This document shows positions 18,260 to 27,367 of a stretch of 64,000 nucleotides of DNA, piece after piece. The notes below the pieces were generated by a model. That model saw nothing but the letters and a program-made list of their open reading frames with translations. It was not told where the DNA came from and ran no database searches. The stretch lies in the NCBI GenBank assembly GCA_965207945.1, contig OZ242303.1, positions 1,116,001 to 1,180,000 on the forward strand, written 5' to 3'. Made by a program: the position numbers and the translations under genes. Position 1 is the stretch's first letter, and each line of letters begins with the position of its first letter. Source of the DNA: JAAOII01 sp965207945. GTDB lineage: Bacteria; Pseudomonadota; Gammaproteobacteria; CBDBNL01; JAAOII01.

Positions 18260-18330
18260 AATAATACCTCCCAGTATTTATAGTATTTATGAATACTTAT
18301 TAACATAACCACCAAATTGGTATGCAAATT
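18260..18330 (-). promoter_or_regulatory. Upstream control region of the peptide-import operon
   Basis: Upstream of the first binding-protein gene there is a perfect palindrome ACCAAATTGGT (18311-18321) and an inverted repeat AGTATT-TATG-AATACT (18282-18297) close to the ribosome binding site. A 9-bp unit AGTATTTAT is also repeated twice. These could be an operator and a 5'-leader hairpin. No known regulator consensus is matched. Confidence 0.35.
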
Positions 18331-18500
18331 GATGACACAACATAGCTGACGTCCTAGCTGAACATTTTCAACAAAATTGTTATGCTATATACACCATACA
18401 TAATGCATCCACATAATAAACGCAGCCAATGTGGTTATTTTACACTATAAAACACTAACTACGCCAGTTAATACGGCTATTATTGGCACTTTTATGTTTT

Positions 18501-20030
18501 TTACAAGCGGACGTGAATATCTGGGTTAAACCCTTGTGATTGTAAATGTGGATTATCCTGCCGCCACTTCCAGTTAGTATTCATACTGCGATAATGAAGA
18601 AAATACAACCCCTTTTCATTAGCGGAGGAAACACAACCCGTACAACCCTTATAATGCCTATCAATTTTTCCTGCAGCAAAAGCCGACGGACTGGCAGTAA
18701 TTCCTAATCTTCGCTTCAGTCCTTGCAGCTTATAAAATATATCCATTGACAACTGGTAAAAATGCTTAGCACAAAACGAGATGATTTTGTTCTTAAATCC
18801 ATTATTACCATTTACCAAAAGATGCCAAACCAAAGGGGGCGGAAAGAACTCTTTACGAAAAATACAGTGCGGAGTAAGCAATTGCCAATCCATTGCAGCG
18901 TAAATGCTTTTAGCATCACTTTGTGGATCTTGCGGCTGCTTATTGCGAAAAGAGCCATCTCCTCCATCTCCTCTATCTCCTCTAGGTACTTCATAACCTG
19001 GCAGCAATAATCCGCGCCGCCCTGCCTGGGTATTATTAGCAAGGTACTCTTCCAACATCAAAGAAGAATCATTCACCAAATATTCATCCACATCAAAATT
19101 TAAGAAATAAGACGCCGCATTCATCAACCACCAATAGCTATGAGTTAAGGCGCCACACTGACATTGGGAGAACCATAACTGATAGGGGCAATCCCACACA
19201 ACCAACCATATATCCGCAGGCGTCTCCATATCGGCTATACTTTGCGTCTTGTTGTCAAAATCAGTCAGCGTCTGGCGCAATTTATCTGCTATATTAGGCG
19301 CATTGTTATAAATAATTATGCGCTGAACCTTATGTTGGCTATGATAATAGTTACACCAATCCTTAATCCATTGTGCTGGATTATCCTTTTGCAAGGTAAC
19401 TAATGTCAGCTTAGGCACATCTTCTATAAACGGGTTGGCTTGCAACCTAATGGTTTGTGAAAAATCATTCCATTGAAAAGTCAAACTTCCTGGCGATTGA
19501 TCTGATATTGTATCAGCATGTATATTCTCCGGCAAGTCAATTACAAGATAGGTCAACGCAAAAGAATATACCATGTTCTTCCCTTTAGAATTGCGTCTAT
19601 TAATATCCTCCATAGTATAGGATAGTTGCTGCTCCACTGATAATTTATTGGGGGGGAGGTCGGACTTATAAATTATTTTTGGCTTGCCTATTGCATCCCA
19701 TAACTCAGGCATAGCTGGTCCCAAAGCAATAAGTTTATTATTGGTTTGTGTCCAAAAAACATCAAAGAAAAGTGGCAGAGGATGTTGTTTAAGCAACTCA
19801 TGTTTATCAGAATCTGTAAGAAAGACGAAGTCCTTATCAGCACTCAAGCCGCCAGGCAAATCCGCTTGTTCACCCAAGAACCACTCTAATGGCTGAATAA
19901 AACTATTGTTATAGTCCTTTGCCTTGCCTAACTCTGCCATATAGTTAAATAGCACTGCAGACACTCGCTCGTCCATCATAAGATGGGAAGGCAATATCAC
20001 TGGGCTTGGCTTATATATATTTACAGGCAT
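18501..20030 (-). CDS. Putative GT92-like glycosyltransferase
   Basis: A 509-residue protein whose middle part resembles GT92/DUF23-type glycosyltransferases. It has DWCNYYHSQHKVQRIIIYNN near residue 225, the typical start of a GT-A fold, and YFLNFDVDEYLV near 313, containing the metal-binding DxD. A C-terminal FLHYRSM segment near 485 is also seen in such enzymes. No signal peptide or membrane helix is evident. An in-frame 9-bp repeat inserts RGDRGDGGDG after the catalytic part. The next gene upstream on the same strand (capsule-like) ends 32 nt away, so both likely act on the same surface polysaccharide. Donor and acceptor are unknown. Confidence 0.65.
   Translation of the reverse strand: MPVNIYKPSPVILPSHLMMDERVSAVLFNYMAELGKAKDYNNSFIQPLEWFLGEQADLPGGLSADKDFVFLTDSDKHELLKQHPLPLFFDVFWTQTNNKLIALGPAMPELWDAIGKPKIIYKSDLPPNKLSVEQQLSYTMEDINRRNSKGKNMVYSFALTYLVIDLPENIHADTISDQSPGSLTFQWNDFSQTIRLQANPFIEDVPKLTLVTLQKDNPAQWIKDWCNYYHSQHKVQRIIIYNNAPNIADKLRQTLTDFDNKTQSIADMETPADIWLVVWDCPYQLWFSQCQCGALTHSYWWLMNAASYFLNFDVDEYLVNDSSLMLEEYLANNTQAGRRGLLLPGYEVPRGDRGDGGDGSFRNKQPQDPQSDAKSIYAAMDWQLLTPHCIFRKEFFPPPLVWHLLVNGNNGFKNKIISFCAKHFYQLSMDIFYKLQGLKRRLGITASPSAFAAGKIDRHYKGCTGCVSSANEKGLYFLHYRSMNTNWKWRQDNPHLQSQGFNPDIHVRL
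18957..18983. repeat. 9-bp in-frame tandem repeat inside the GT92-like gene
   Basis: Three copies of ATCTCCTCT/C encode alternating RGD/GGD triplets in the GT92-like protein. Because units are 9 bp, copy-number change would lengthen or shorten the protein without shifting the frame. Confidence 0.8.
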
Positions 20031-20062
20031 CTAAACTCATTCAACTAAAATCCTACAGCCCA

Positions 20063-21253
20063 CTACAACCATGCTTCATTCATAATCATCTTACGTAAAC
20101 GGCTGTCCGCTGCTTGCCAATGCGCGCTGCTTGGTGTTTGATAATTATCAGGAATACAATACTTTTGATAGACAAACCTTAAAAATTTATCGCGTAACTC
20201 TTCATCAACTTGCCATGTATCAATTGCATTAATAGCCAATTGCAACTCATCAGATGATGCTGCAGTTTGCGTTAACCCCGCCAAGTTATAGCAAGCATTG
20301 CCTAAACTAATAACCTTTTTCCCCAACAGCAATGATTCAAGCCCAACAGTGGAATTAATAGTAACTACCGCCTGCGCCTGGTTAATAAGTTCTTGGGTAT
20401 TATTTAGATTGGCAAATAGTATCCTGCTATGTGACGCAGCTATAAGGTGCTCTTCCCCATAACTATCAGAACAGGATGGATGTTCTTTTATCACCAATGA
20501 AAGCTGCTCATCTTGGATACCCTCCCACACGGCAAGCAATATTTTAAATAACTGCTTCATCCCCTTTATCCAAGGAGAATGCACTAGTATTTGAGAATCA
20601 ATGTTCACCTGAAATGGCACAAATACATAACGTTGTGGCAATTCCACCAGCTCGCCAACCACTTTCTTATTTATATCAGTATCCCGTTTTAGTAATTTTT
20701 GTGGCAATGGTAGTGGGCTTAAAGTCATGCTTTTATAAAAGTTAGCTGTTCTTGGCAAACTATTACAATAATTAATTCCCTTATCGTCCAAAGTAGTAGT
20801 CCCTGGCATAAGACCATTTTCAAAATAAGCCACCTTCATCCCCAATTTATTCGCTGCTAAAGAGGCAATTCTTTGGGAAAACTTATAGCCACTCCAAATA
20901 ACTACCAATGTCCTCGCACCCTTATTGCTAATCTTATCCAAGCATCTATAATACTTGGCGAACATGAGGCATGCCTCCCATCTTTTAACCCAATAGTATA
21001 AAGCACGCAACAGATTATATCCCTGACGATTATGCCGCCGCCAACTCGCCTCCACTCTATCTTTAGCAATAACGTTAAGTTCCTGATGCGGCAAGTTGCT
21101 CCAACCTATACTGAAAATACTGCTAATGCTTCCAGCTGAGCTATGCCACAAAACCTTTACTTTAATAGAAACATTGATAGCCAGCTGACTAAAATACTTA
21201 TAAGAGTGTTTATGGGTTGCAAATGCAATGATATCTGGCGCTGGACTATTCAC
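20063..21253 (-). CDS. Capsule polysaccharide biosynthesis protein (KpsS/Capsule_synth-like)
   Basis: A 396-residue cytoplasmic protein resembling KpsS/LipB-type beta-Kdo transferases and the wider Capsule_synth family. The marker YFENGLMPGTTTLDDKGINY near residues 142-161 matches the family motif (ENG...PGT...D..G). A second conserved zone VIKEHPSCSDSYGEEHLI near 246 and NSTVGLESLLLGKKVISLG near 300 resemble the nucleotide-sugar lobe of GT-B folds. In capsule systems such proteins build the Kdo linker on phosphatidylglycerol, but no kps export genes are present here, so that role is only inferred. The GTG start lies inside a 12-bp tandem repeat that stays in frame upstream. Confidence 0.75.
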   Translation of the reverse strand: MNSPAPDIIAFATHKHSYKYFSQLAINVSIKVKVLWHSSAGSISSIFSIGWSNLPHQELNVIAKDRVEASWRRHNRQGYNLLRALYYWVKRWEACLMFAKYYRCLDKISNKGARTLVVIWSGYKFSQRIASLAANKLGMKVAYFENGLMPGTTTLDDKGINYCNSLPRTANFYKSMTLSPLPLPQKLLKRDTDINKKVVGELVELPQRYVFVPFQVNIDSQILVHSPWIKGMKQLFKILLAVWEGIQDEQLSLVIKEHPSCSDSYGEEHLIAASHSRILFANLNNTQELINQAQAVVTINSTVGLESLLLGKKVISLGNACYNLAGLTQTAASSDELQLAINAIDTWQVDEELRDKFLRFVYQKYCIPDNYQTPSSAHWQAADSRLRKMIMNEAWL

Positions 21254-21300
21254 GGGACTATTTACTGGACTATTTACTCGGCTATTTACTGGGCTATTTA
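21241..21300. repeat. 12-bp tandem repeat, five copies, at the capsule-gene start
   Basis: Five units of CTGGACTATTTA (with variants) overlap the 5' end of the capsule-like gene. Read leftward they encode repeated Val-Asn-Ser-Pro in the same frame as the gene. The only usable start (GTG at 21253) is the unit in which GTA became GTG. Confidence 0.85.
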
Positions 21301-21318
21301 CTGGATAAGCGCTATGAA

Positions 21319-21633
21319 TTAACCCTTATCCGAAGTGTTATCTATAATTTTAAGCGGTTGCGTCTGCCCTGCTGTTTCTTCAATAACCGCATCATTGAGC
21401 CCTTTATTAGTTACGCTTTTATTTCCCTTGCTATCCTTGCCTGCAGCAGATGCCACAATTCCAGCTTCACCGTCACTAGAGGCAACTGGATTTGCTGATT
21501 CAAACAAACATTCCACACAGGCAAAATCCCCACCAATTTCTCCAACAAAATAAAGGGTATCCTGTTTCCCACACTTAGGGCAACGCGCTGCGGCAATAAA
21601 GCGGCGACTAGTTTTTTTATTGCTGCTATTCAT
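21319..21633 (-). CDS. YheV-like zinc-ribbon protein (DUF2387)
   Basis: A small protein with the YheV/DUF2387 pattern: RRFIAAARCPKCGKQDTL near the N-terminus and CVECLFE about 25 residues later, giving two CxxC pairs for zinc. The ATG at 21633 is preferred over an in-frame TTG at 21657, because homologues start shortly before RRFIA. E. coli YheV is 66 residues; this one carries about 50 extra, low-complexity residues after the second CxxC. It lies 27 nt after glpK. The role of YheV is not established. Confidence 0.75.
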   Translation of the reverse strand: MNSSNKKTSRRFIAAARCPKCGKQDTLYFVGEIGGDFACVECLFESANPVASSDGEAGIVASAAGKDSKGNKSVTNKGLNDAVIEETAGQTQPLKIIDNTSDKG

Positions 21634-21660
21634 TGCTGCTAATAAAGGTCCCGTCAAGCT

Positions 21661-23205
21661 TCAAGCCCACCCTTTGGACCTTTCAACCGCCCTATTCCAG
21701 TTTGTCATCAATCCCTCTCTGTGTTTCTTATCAATAGCTGGTTTATAAGTTACCGCTTCACTCCACTGCTCATAAATTTCATCGGTATCATTCCACAAGC
21801 CCAAAGCAAGTCCAGCAAAATAGGTGGCACCCAAAGCAGTTGCCTCTTCAATTTGCGCCAGCTTAACCATCTGCCCCAATAGGTCTGCCTGGATTTGCAT
21901 AAACAAAGAGCTGGCGCTCACCCCTCCATCAGCGCGCAATTCATGGTTATGATTAATATCCCCCTCATCGTCAAAAGATGCCACAGCATCCATCTTCATT
22001 AATTCGGCAAGTTCCACCGATTGAAAAGCAATACTTTCCAACGCAGCGCGGGCTAAATGTCCTGCCTCGGTGCCTCGGGTAATCCCAATTATAGTTCCGC
22101 GAGCGCGTGGGTCCCAATGAGGAGAACCTAAACCAGCAAATGCTGGCACAAAATATACCCCGCCATTATCCTCAGCCGCCACTTCATTTATATCCGCCGC
22201 ATTCTTGATTAATCCAAGTCCGTCACGCAACCATTGGATTACCGAACCCGCCGCAAATATACTGCCTTCCAAAGCATAAATTGGCTTAGCGTTTGGCAGT
22301 TGCCAGGCGATAGTGGTTAAAAGACCATTAGAACTTTCCACCAGTTTATCGCCAGTATTCATAAGCATGAAACAACCAGTACCGTAGGTATTCTTAATCA
22401 TTCCCGACTTAACACATCCCTGCCCAAGCAAAGCCGCATGTTGATCGCCAGCTATTCCAGTTATAGGAATTTCTGCGCCTATAACATCTTTAGAGCTGCG
22501 CGGCGCCTCTTCAAGAGGAATTGTAGAAGTAACCACTTGCGGTAAAATTTGTTTTGGAATATCAAATATTTCCAGTAACTCATCATCCCATTGAACGCTA
22601 TGGATATTAAATAATAGGGTGCGGCTAGCATTAGTAACATCTGTAATAAATCTCTTGCCAGCGGTTAAACAATATACTAACCAAGCATCCATGGTCCCCG
22701 CAGCCAAGCTACCCTCTTGGGCTTTATCACGAGCTCCCTCTACATTATCTAGCAACCATTTAATCTTAGAAGCGGAAAAATAAGGGTCGGACAGCAAACC
22801 TGTCTTGGCGTGTAATACTTTACCCACACCAGCTTCCTTCAGTGAATTCATAAAATCCGTTGTGCGTTTATCTTGCCATACCAACACTCTATGTAGTGGC
22901 TTACCGCTGTTTTTATCCCACAGCATTACGCTCTCACGTTGGTTAGTTATACCAATACAAGCAATATCAGTTGGCTGAAGTTGTGCTTGTTGCAATGCCA
23001 GACGCGCCGTAGTTAGCTGAGTGTTGAGTATCTCAGTTGCATCATGTTCCACCATATCTGAGGTGGGAAAGTGCTGAGTAAATTCTTGTTTATTGCTCCC
23101 TTTTAATCCAACCTTGCCATCACTTTTCACATCAAAAATTAACGTTCGGCAGCTAGTGGTACCTTGGTCTAAAGCAAGAATATAATTGTTGTTTAGATTA
23201 CTCAT
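21661..23205 (-). CDS. glpK: Glycerol kinase
   Basis: A 514-residue FGGY-family kinase that phosphorylates glycerol to sn-glycerol 3-phosphate in the cytoplasm. It has the N-terminal phosphate-binding ALDQGTTSCRTLIFD at residues 11-25, GITNQRES near 86 and the C-terminal ATP-site GITGDQHAALLGQG-type segment (here GIAGDQHAALLGQG) near 250. Length is slightly above the E. coli enzyme (502). No glpF or glpD is nearby, so the gene is separated from the rest of glycerol metabolism. A TATACT -10-like box lies 10 nt before the ATG. Confidence 0.97.
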   Translation of the reverse strand: MSNLNNNYILALDQGTTSCRTLIFDVKSDGKVGLKGSNKQEFTQHFPTSDMVEHDATEILNTQLTTARLALQQAQLQPTDIACIGITNQRESVMLWDKNSGKPLHRVLVWQDKRTTDFMNSLKEAGVGKVLHAKTGLLSDPYFSASKIKWLLDNVEGARDKAQEGSLAAGTMDAWLVYCLTAGKRFITDVTNASRTLLFNIHSVQWDDELLEIFDIPKQILPQVVTSTIPLEEAPRSSKDVIGAEIPITGIAGDQHAALLGQGCVKSGMIKNTYGTGCFMLMNTGDKLVESSNGLLTTIAWQLPNAKPIYALEGSIFAAGSVIQWLRDGLGLIKNAADINEVAAEDNGGVYFVPAFAGLGSPHWDPRARGTIIGITRGTEAGHLARAALESIAFQSVELAELMKMDAVASFDDEGDINHNHELRADGGVSASSLFMQIQADLLGQMVKLAQIEEATALGATYFAGLALGLWNDTDEIYEQWSEAVTYKPAIDKKHREGLMTNWNRAVERSKGWA

Positions 23206-23284
23206 TGGTAATGATAGTATATATGATTACCTAGCTGCTTGATTGAAGTCACAATAAGATAATTATACACTTATCTGCTACATA

Positions 23285-24838
23285 TTAAATAGTCAGTTCT
23301 TTCCTGGCATTACCCACCAATATATTTAATAAATATAAGATCGGCAACCCCGAAATAATTAGCAAAAGAGCGGGAAAAGATGCCGCCCCAAGACGCTCAT
23401 CAGTTGCGTATTGATAAGTAAATGTGGCAAGAGTTTCAAAATTAAATGGTCTAAGAATTAACACCAAAGGTAATTCCTTTAATAATTCAGCAAATATAAT
23501 AACCGAACTACTAAGTATCGCTCCCTTCAATAGAGGTAGATGTATTTTCCTAAACATTTCAAAACGAGTCACAGCAAAGCCGCGCGCCGCCAACTCCACA
23601 GAGGGTGTTATTTTTTCCAAATTATTATGAATTGTGCGATTTGCTGGTGGAGTAAAACGCACTATATAGGCAAACAATAGAATGACAATACCGCTTATGC
23701 TGGCATAGTCCGCCAATTGATTATTAATAATTCCAAAAAAGGCAATACAAGCAAGCCCGAGTAAGGTTCCTGGCAATGCATAACAAAGGTTGATGCTTTG
23801 CGCGAAAAAACGCAATTTATAATTAACATTACGCGCTGTGTAATTGACAACCAAAGCACAAGCAATGCATAAGAATATAGCCATTATCACCAAAGATAAG
23901 GTATTCCATAACGGAGCAGTTAAATTAGGCATGACATCATGGGTAGTAATCGCATAGTATATCAAAGCCAAACAAGGAATACCAAACCCCAGCAAAACAG
24001 GGATGGTACACCAGATAATTGCCGCAATTGCCTGTACCATACCAAGCTGTTGAAGAGAAAAGTGTTTATGCTTGCTTTGATTCTCAAATCTCTTACGTTT
24101 AGCAAGTAAATGTCCTTCACAAAGCATCATAATACCTAACAGAAATAACATGAACAAACTTAAAATAACTGCACCGCTGAAATTACCCATTCCAAGCCAC
24201 ACCCTATATATGCCAAGTGATATGGTATTTATCGCATAGTGACTTACCAAACCAAAATCATTAATTATTTCTATAGTTGCAAGCAATAGTCCAAAACTAA
24301 TAAAAGGTAAAGCCATAGGCAATGAAACCCGTCCCAGTATCTGTAAGCGACTTAACCCCAACGTCTGAGCAGCCCACTGATAGTCCAGTGATTGCTCCAT
24401 GAAAGCGGCTCGCGTAAATACATATACGTAGGGATATAGACCAGCGCCAAACAAAAAGATTACTACAGGGATACTATGCACCCCTGGCAAAAATCCGCCA
24501 AGCAGATCTGAGTAAATGAAGCCCGAGATATATACTGGACAAGCCAATGGTAATAGTAGCAGCCAGCGAAGAATTTTACGCAATGGGAAGTTAAAGTTTG
24601 CTACCAACCAAGCAGTTGAAGTCCCCCACAAAAGGCATAATAAACCGCCTCCCACCGCTAACAATATAGTGTTCTTTAAATAAGGCGGTAAATGCACTGT
24701 AAGTAGTTCACCCCAGACATTAATTGGTGCCCGCAAGGCAAGCCCAACAAGAGTTACTATGGGTAGAAATATAATCAAACATATCATGCAAAGCAGCACA
24801 AAAGATGTAATGGCGTTTATTTCAAATTTATTTTTCAC
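23285..24838 (-). CDS. Iron(III)-type ABC transporter permease (FbpB/ThiP-like, double domain)
   Basis: A 517-residue inner-membrane permease made of two fused BPD_transp_1 domains, about 12 helices in total. Both EAA docking loops are visible: QWAAQTLGLSRLQILGRVSLP near 156 and ELAARGFAVTRFEMFRKIHLP near 418. This fused architecture is typical of FbpB/SfuB (Fe3+) and ThiP (thiamine). PAMINGTSLGL-like thiamine features are not seen. Its ATPase partner is encoded 36 nt upstream on the same strand. No binding protein gene is in the window, so substrate is inferred from architecture. Confidence 0.85.
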   Translation of the reverse strand: MKNKFEINAITSFVLLCMICLIIFLPIVTLVGLALRAPINVWGELLTVHLPPYLKNTILLAVGGGLLCLLWGTSTAWLVANFNFPLRKILRWLLLLPLACPVYISGFIYSDLLGGFLPGVHSIPVVIFLFGAGLYPYVYVFTRAAFMEQSLDYQWAAQTLGLSRLQILGRVSLPMALPFISFGLLLATIEIINDFGLVSHYAINTISLGIYRVWLGMGNFSGAVILSLFMLFLLGIMMLCEGHLLAKRKRFENQSKHKHFSLQQLGMVQAIAAIIWCTIPVLLGFGIPCLALIYYAITTHDVMPNLTAPLWNTLSLVIMAIFLCIACALVVNYTARNVNYKLRFFAQSINLCYALPGTLLGLACIAFFGIINNQLADYASISGIVILLFAYIVRFTPPANRTIHNNLEKITPSVELAARGFAVTRFEMFRKIHLPLLKGAILSSSVIIFAELLKELPLVLILRPFNFETLATFTYQYATDERLGAASFPALLLIISGLPILYLLNILVGNARKELTI

Positions 24839-24874
24839 CTAGCAGTATTCACCTAATAGTAAATGCATCTTTAT

Positions 24875-25570
24875 TCAAGCCGAAGGTAGCAAAGTAGAGT
24901 CCAAAGGAAGGTCGCGTTTATCTTCCCATCTATGCATAGTTCCATGAACAAGTTTACCTATCTTATCGCATACGTTTAACGCCTCAACTCTATCATGGCT
25001 CACAACCAGTGAAGTAATATTCTTATCTTTCAAATAGCTGCGCACTCCAAAGGATAAGCTTCTCTTTAGGTCTGCATCAAGATTAGAAAATGGCTCATCA
25101 AACAACATTAGCCGGTTTTGGGTAACCAGAGTTCTGCCAATTGCCACCCGTTGCTGCTCTCCCCCGGATAATTCATAAGGAAACTTACTCAGCAAATTAG
25201 TGGCATTGATTAATTCCACCACTTCATCTAACCGCTTGCTACGTTCTTTAGAGTTAAGTTTGCGAATACCAAACACAAGATTATCTTTGACATTGATATG
25301 CGGAAATAATGCATAGTCCTGAAACACCATTCCCACTCCTCTTTTTTCTACAGGCAGCACCCAATCCTCTGTAGAAAGGACATCTCCACCAAAACATATT
25401 GCACCGCTATCCACAGAGATAAAGCCAGCCACAGCATGAAGCAAGGTTGACTTGCCAACACCATTGTTGCCCATCACCGCGCCTATTTCTCCAGTTGCCA
25501 AAGTCAAGCTAAGACCTTTAAGTACAGGCAGGTTTCCTTTGTGGCAGCTTATGTTATCAATATTCAACAT
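24875..25570 (-). CDS. ABC transporter ATP-binding protein, short FbpC-like
   Basis: A 231-residue ATPase with Walker A GNNGVGKST near residue 35, signature LSGGEQQR near 137 and Walker B LMLFDEPFSNLD near 157. It resembles FbpC/ThiQ. Full-length FbpC is about 350 residues; this one stops after the nucleotide-binding domain and lacks the regulatory C-terminal part, closer in size to ThiQ. It is the first gene of a two-gene operon with the fused permease and is divergent from the acyltransferase genes, sharing a 77-bp promoter region. Confidence 0.87.
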   Translation of the reverse strand: MLNIDNISCHKGNLPVLKGLSLTLATGEIGAVMGNNGVGKSTLLHAVAGFISVDSGAICFGGDVLSTEDWVLPVEKRGVGMVFQDYALFPHINVKDNLVFGIRKLNSKERSKRLDEVVELINATNLLSKFPYELSGGEQQRVAIGRTLVTQNRLMLFDEPFSNLDADLKRSLSFGVRSYLKDKNITSLVVSHDRVEALNVCDKIGKLVHGTMHRWEDKRDLPLDSTLLPSA

Positions 25571-25647
25571 GTAATTTATCCATTAGAATATATTGTAATT
25601 GAAAAATAACAGCATTTAAATAATAATCCTTATAATAAATAAGCATA

Positions 25648-26430
25648 ATGAAAGGTATAACAGAACTGCAGATATCTAAGCCCATATATGAGAATGGAGA
25701 TTTTATCACCAAGATTGCCGACACCGAAGAGGAAATTGAACAGGTATATCGTCTCAGATTTGAAGTATTTAATCTAGAATTAGGTGAAGGTTTGGATAGT
25801 TCATATAGTTCGGGAGTTGATAAGGATGAGCTGGATGAACAGTTTATACATTTAGTCGTAATTGACAAAAAAATCAATAAAGTAGTTGCCTCTTACAGAA
25901 TCCAGGACTATACAATGGCGCAACAAGGGCAAGGATTCTATAGTGCCCAAAGATTTGACTTTACTAATTTCCCACTTGAAATACAACAACAGAGTATTGA
26001 AGTCAGTCGCGCCTGTATCTCGCGCAATTGTCGCAGTTCAAGGGTATTCTTTCTACTTTGGCAAGGATTAGCAATTATGCTAGCAAACAGTAAAATGCGC
26101 TATTTTTTTGGCTGTAGTTCAGTTCCAAGTACCAATCCACAAGATGCCAACGGCTTAGTAAAGTTATTTGATACTATGGCAGTCAATCATGCCGATATTC
26201 ATCTAAAAACTCGCTCCGAATTTTACTGCAAATACGAAAAGCAGAAAGTTGATATAAGCCAGGTAACCTTGCCACAAATATTCAATATATATCTTAGATT
26301 CCAGTGCCTGATATGCAGTGACCCATGCTTTGATGAACCCTTCAAAACCATAACTTTTTTGATATTACACGACACTCATAAACTCCCCACTCGCACAGTA
26401 GATTTATTTTTAAGAAATAGAAATAAATAG
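25648..26430 (+). CDS. OlsB/hemolysin-like N-acyltransferase (GNAT fold), copy 1
   Basis: A 260-residue protein of the Acetyltransf_5 group that contains OlsB, the ornithine N-acyltransferase that takes 3-hydroxyacyl chains from ACP to make lyso-ornithine lipid. Landmarks are DTEEEIEQVYRLRFEVFNLE near residues 26-45, DELDEQFIHLVV near 61, YRIQDY near 90, EVSRACIS near 118 and YFFGCSSVPS near 151. The C-terminal extension IYLRFQCLICSDPCFDEPFK, with conserved cysteines, is typical of the longer hemolysin-like members. No membrane segment is seen. The amino acceptor is not known. It heads a plus-strand operon and has TATAAT 11 nt before its ATG. Confidence 0.8.
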   Translation: MKGITELQISKPIYENGDFITKIADTEEEIEQVYRLRFEVFNLELGEGLDSSYSSGVDKDELDEQFIHLVVIDKKINKVVASYRIQDYTMAQQGQGFYSAQRFDFTNFPLEIQQQSIEVSRACISRNCRSSRVFFLLWQGLAIMLANSKMRYFFGCSSVPSTNPQDANGLVKLFDTMAVNHADIHLKTRSEFYCKYEKQKVDISQVTLPQIFNIYLRFQCLICSDPCFDEPFKTITFLILHDTHKLPTRTVDLFLRNRNK

Positions 26431-26481
26431 CATATTTTTTTGTAAAATATATCCAGTAAGTTAGCATAAATGTAACATCAG

Positions 26482-27330
26482 ATGACAATATTACACAAGA
26501 CCCTGCCACAAGAGCAGAATATGTATATCCCCAATCCAATTGCGGAAACCGATAGATACATCATAAAAGTAGCCGATACTGAGGAAGAACTAAGAGAAGT
26601 TTTTAATCTTAGATTTCGTGTATTCAATTTAGAGATGCATGTCGGATTAGATTCCGCTTATGAGCAGCAATTGGATAATGATGAGTTTGATGCTTGCTCT
26701 CTACAACTAATAATAAAAAGTAAAGAAAACGGCAATACAGTAGCCACTTATAGAATTCAGGACTATGAAATGGCAACAGCAGGAGTTGGCTTCTGCGGCA
26801 GCGATAGATATAATTTTTCACAAATCCCTGAACAAATTCTGCAACAATCATTAGGAGTAAGCCGTGCCTGCATTGATAAGAACCACCGCAATTCAAAAGT
26901 TTTTTCTATTCTCTGGCAAGGGTTGGCAGTCCTTCTTTATGAGAATCGGTTGAGATATTTTTTTGGTTGCAGTTCTATTCCCTGTATCAATCCACAAGAC
27001 GCCAATGATTATGTTGCTCTGCTAAAGGCAATGGATGTATATCGCAATGACTTCAGAATTGAGGCACTTGAACATACCAAATGCGAATACAGAAAAGTTC
27101 CCGTTGATATTACAAATACTATACTTCCTCCCTTGTTCAATCTTTATCTTAGATTTAAGTGTAGGGTATGTAGCGACCCATGCATGCATAGCTCATTCAA
27201 AACCCTTGAGTTTATGATTTTATACGATTTATCAGAAATTTCAGACAAACATCACCAGCTATTTTTAAGCAATCGTCCGCGCCTCTGCTATAGCACTATT
27301 CCGCCTCATATTCCCCACAGCCATTCTTAA
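26482..27330 (+). CDS. OlsB/hemolysin-like N-acyltransferase (GNAT fold), copy 2
   Basis: A tandem paralogue of copy 1 (about 50 percent identical by eye) beginning 51 nt later. It has the same landmarks: DTEEELREVFNLRFRVFNLE, YRIQDYE, GVSRACIDKN, YFFGCSSIPC and LYLRFKCRVCSDPC. An alternative ATG at 26521 would give an N-terminus more like copy 1. The protein continues about 18 residues beyond the end of copy 1 with a proline- and histidine-rich tail that overlaps an open frame leading into the next gene. Two divergent copies may use different acyl chains or acceptors, or work as a heterodimer; both ideas are inference. Confidence 0.8.
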   Translation: MTILHKTLPQEQNMYIPNPIAETDRYIIKVADTEEELREVFNLRFRVFNLEMHVGLDSAYEQQLDNDEFDACSLQLIIKSKENGNTVATYRIQDYEMATAGVGFCGSDRYNFSQIPEQILQQSLGVSRACIDKNHRNSKVFSILWQGLAVLLYENRLRYFFGCSSIPCINPQDANDYVALLKAMDVYRNDFRIEALEHTKCEYRKVPVDITNTILPPLFNLYLRFKCRVCSDPCMHSSFKTLEFMILYDLSEISDKHHQLFLSNRPRLCYSTIPPHIPHSHS

Positions 27331-27367
27331 CTTTCTTAGCACAGCGATTGCAGTTTTTGCCATTATA

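Noticed and set aside
18957..18983. RGD motifs in the GT92-like protein as integrin-binding sites
   Set aside because: They come from a 9-bp repeat in a protein without a signal peptide, so exposure to host receptors is not supported.
23257..23276. AGATAA...TTATCT inverted repeat as a terminator after glpK's neighbour
   Set aside because: It lies upstream of the permease stop in an AT-only context with 6 bp of stem; such repeats are expected by chance in this base composition.
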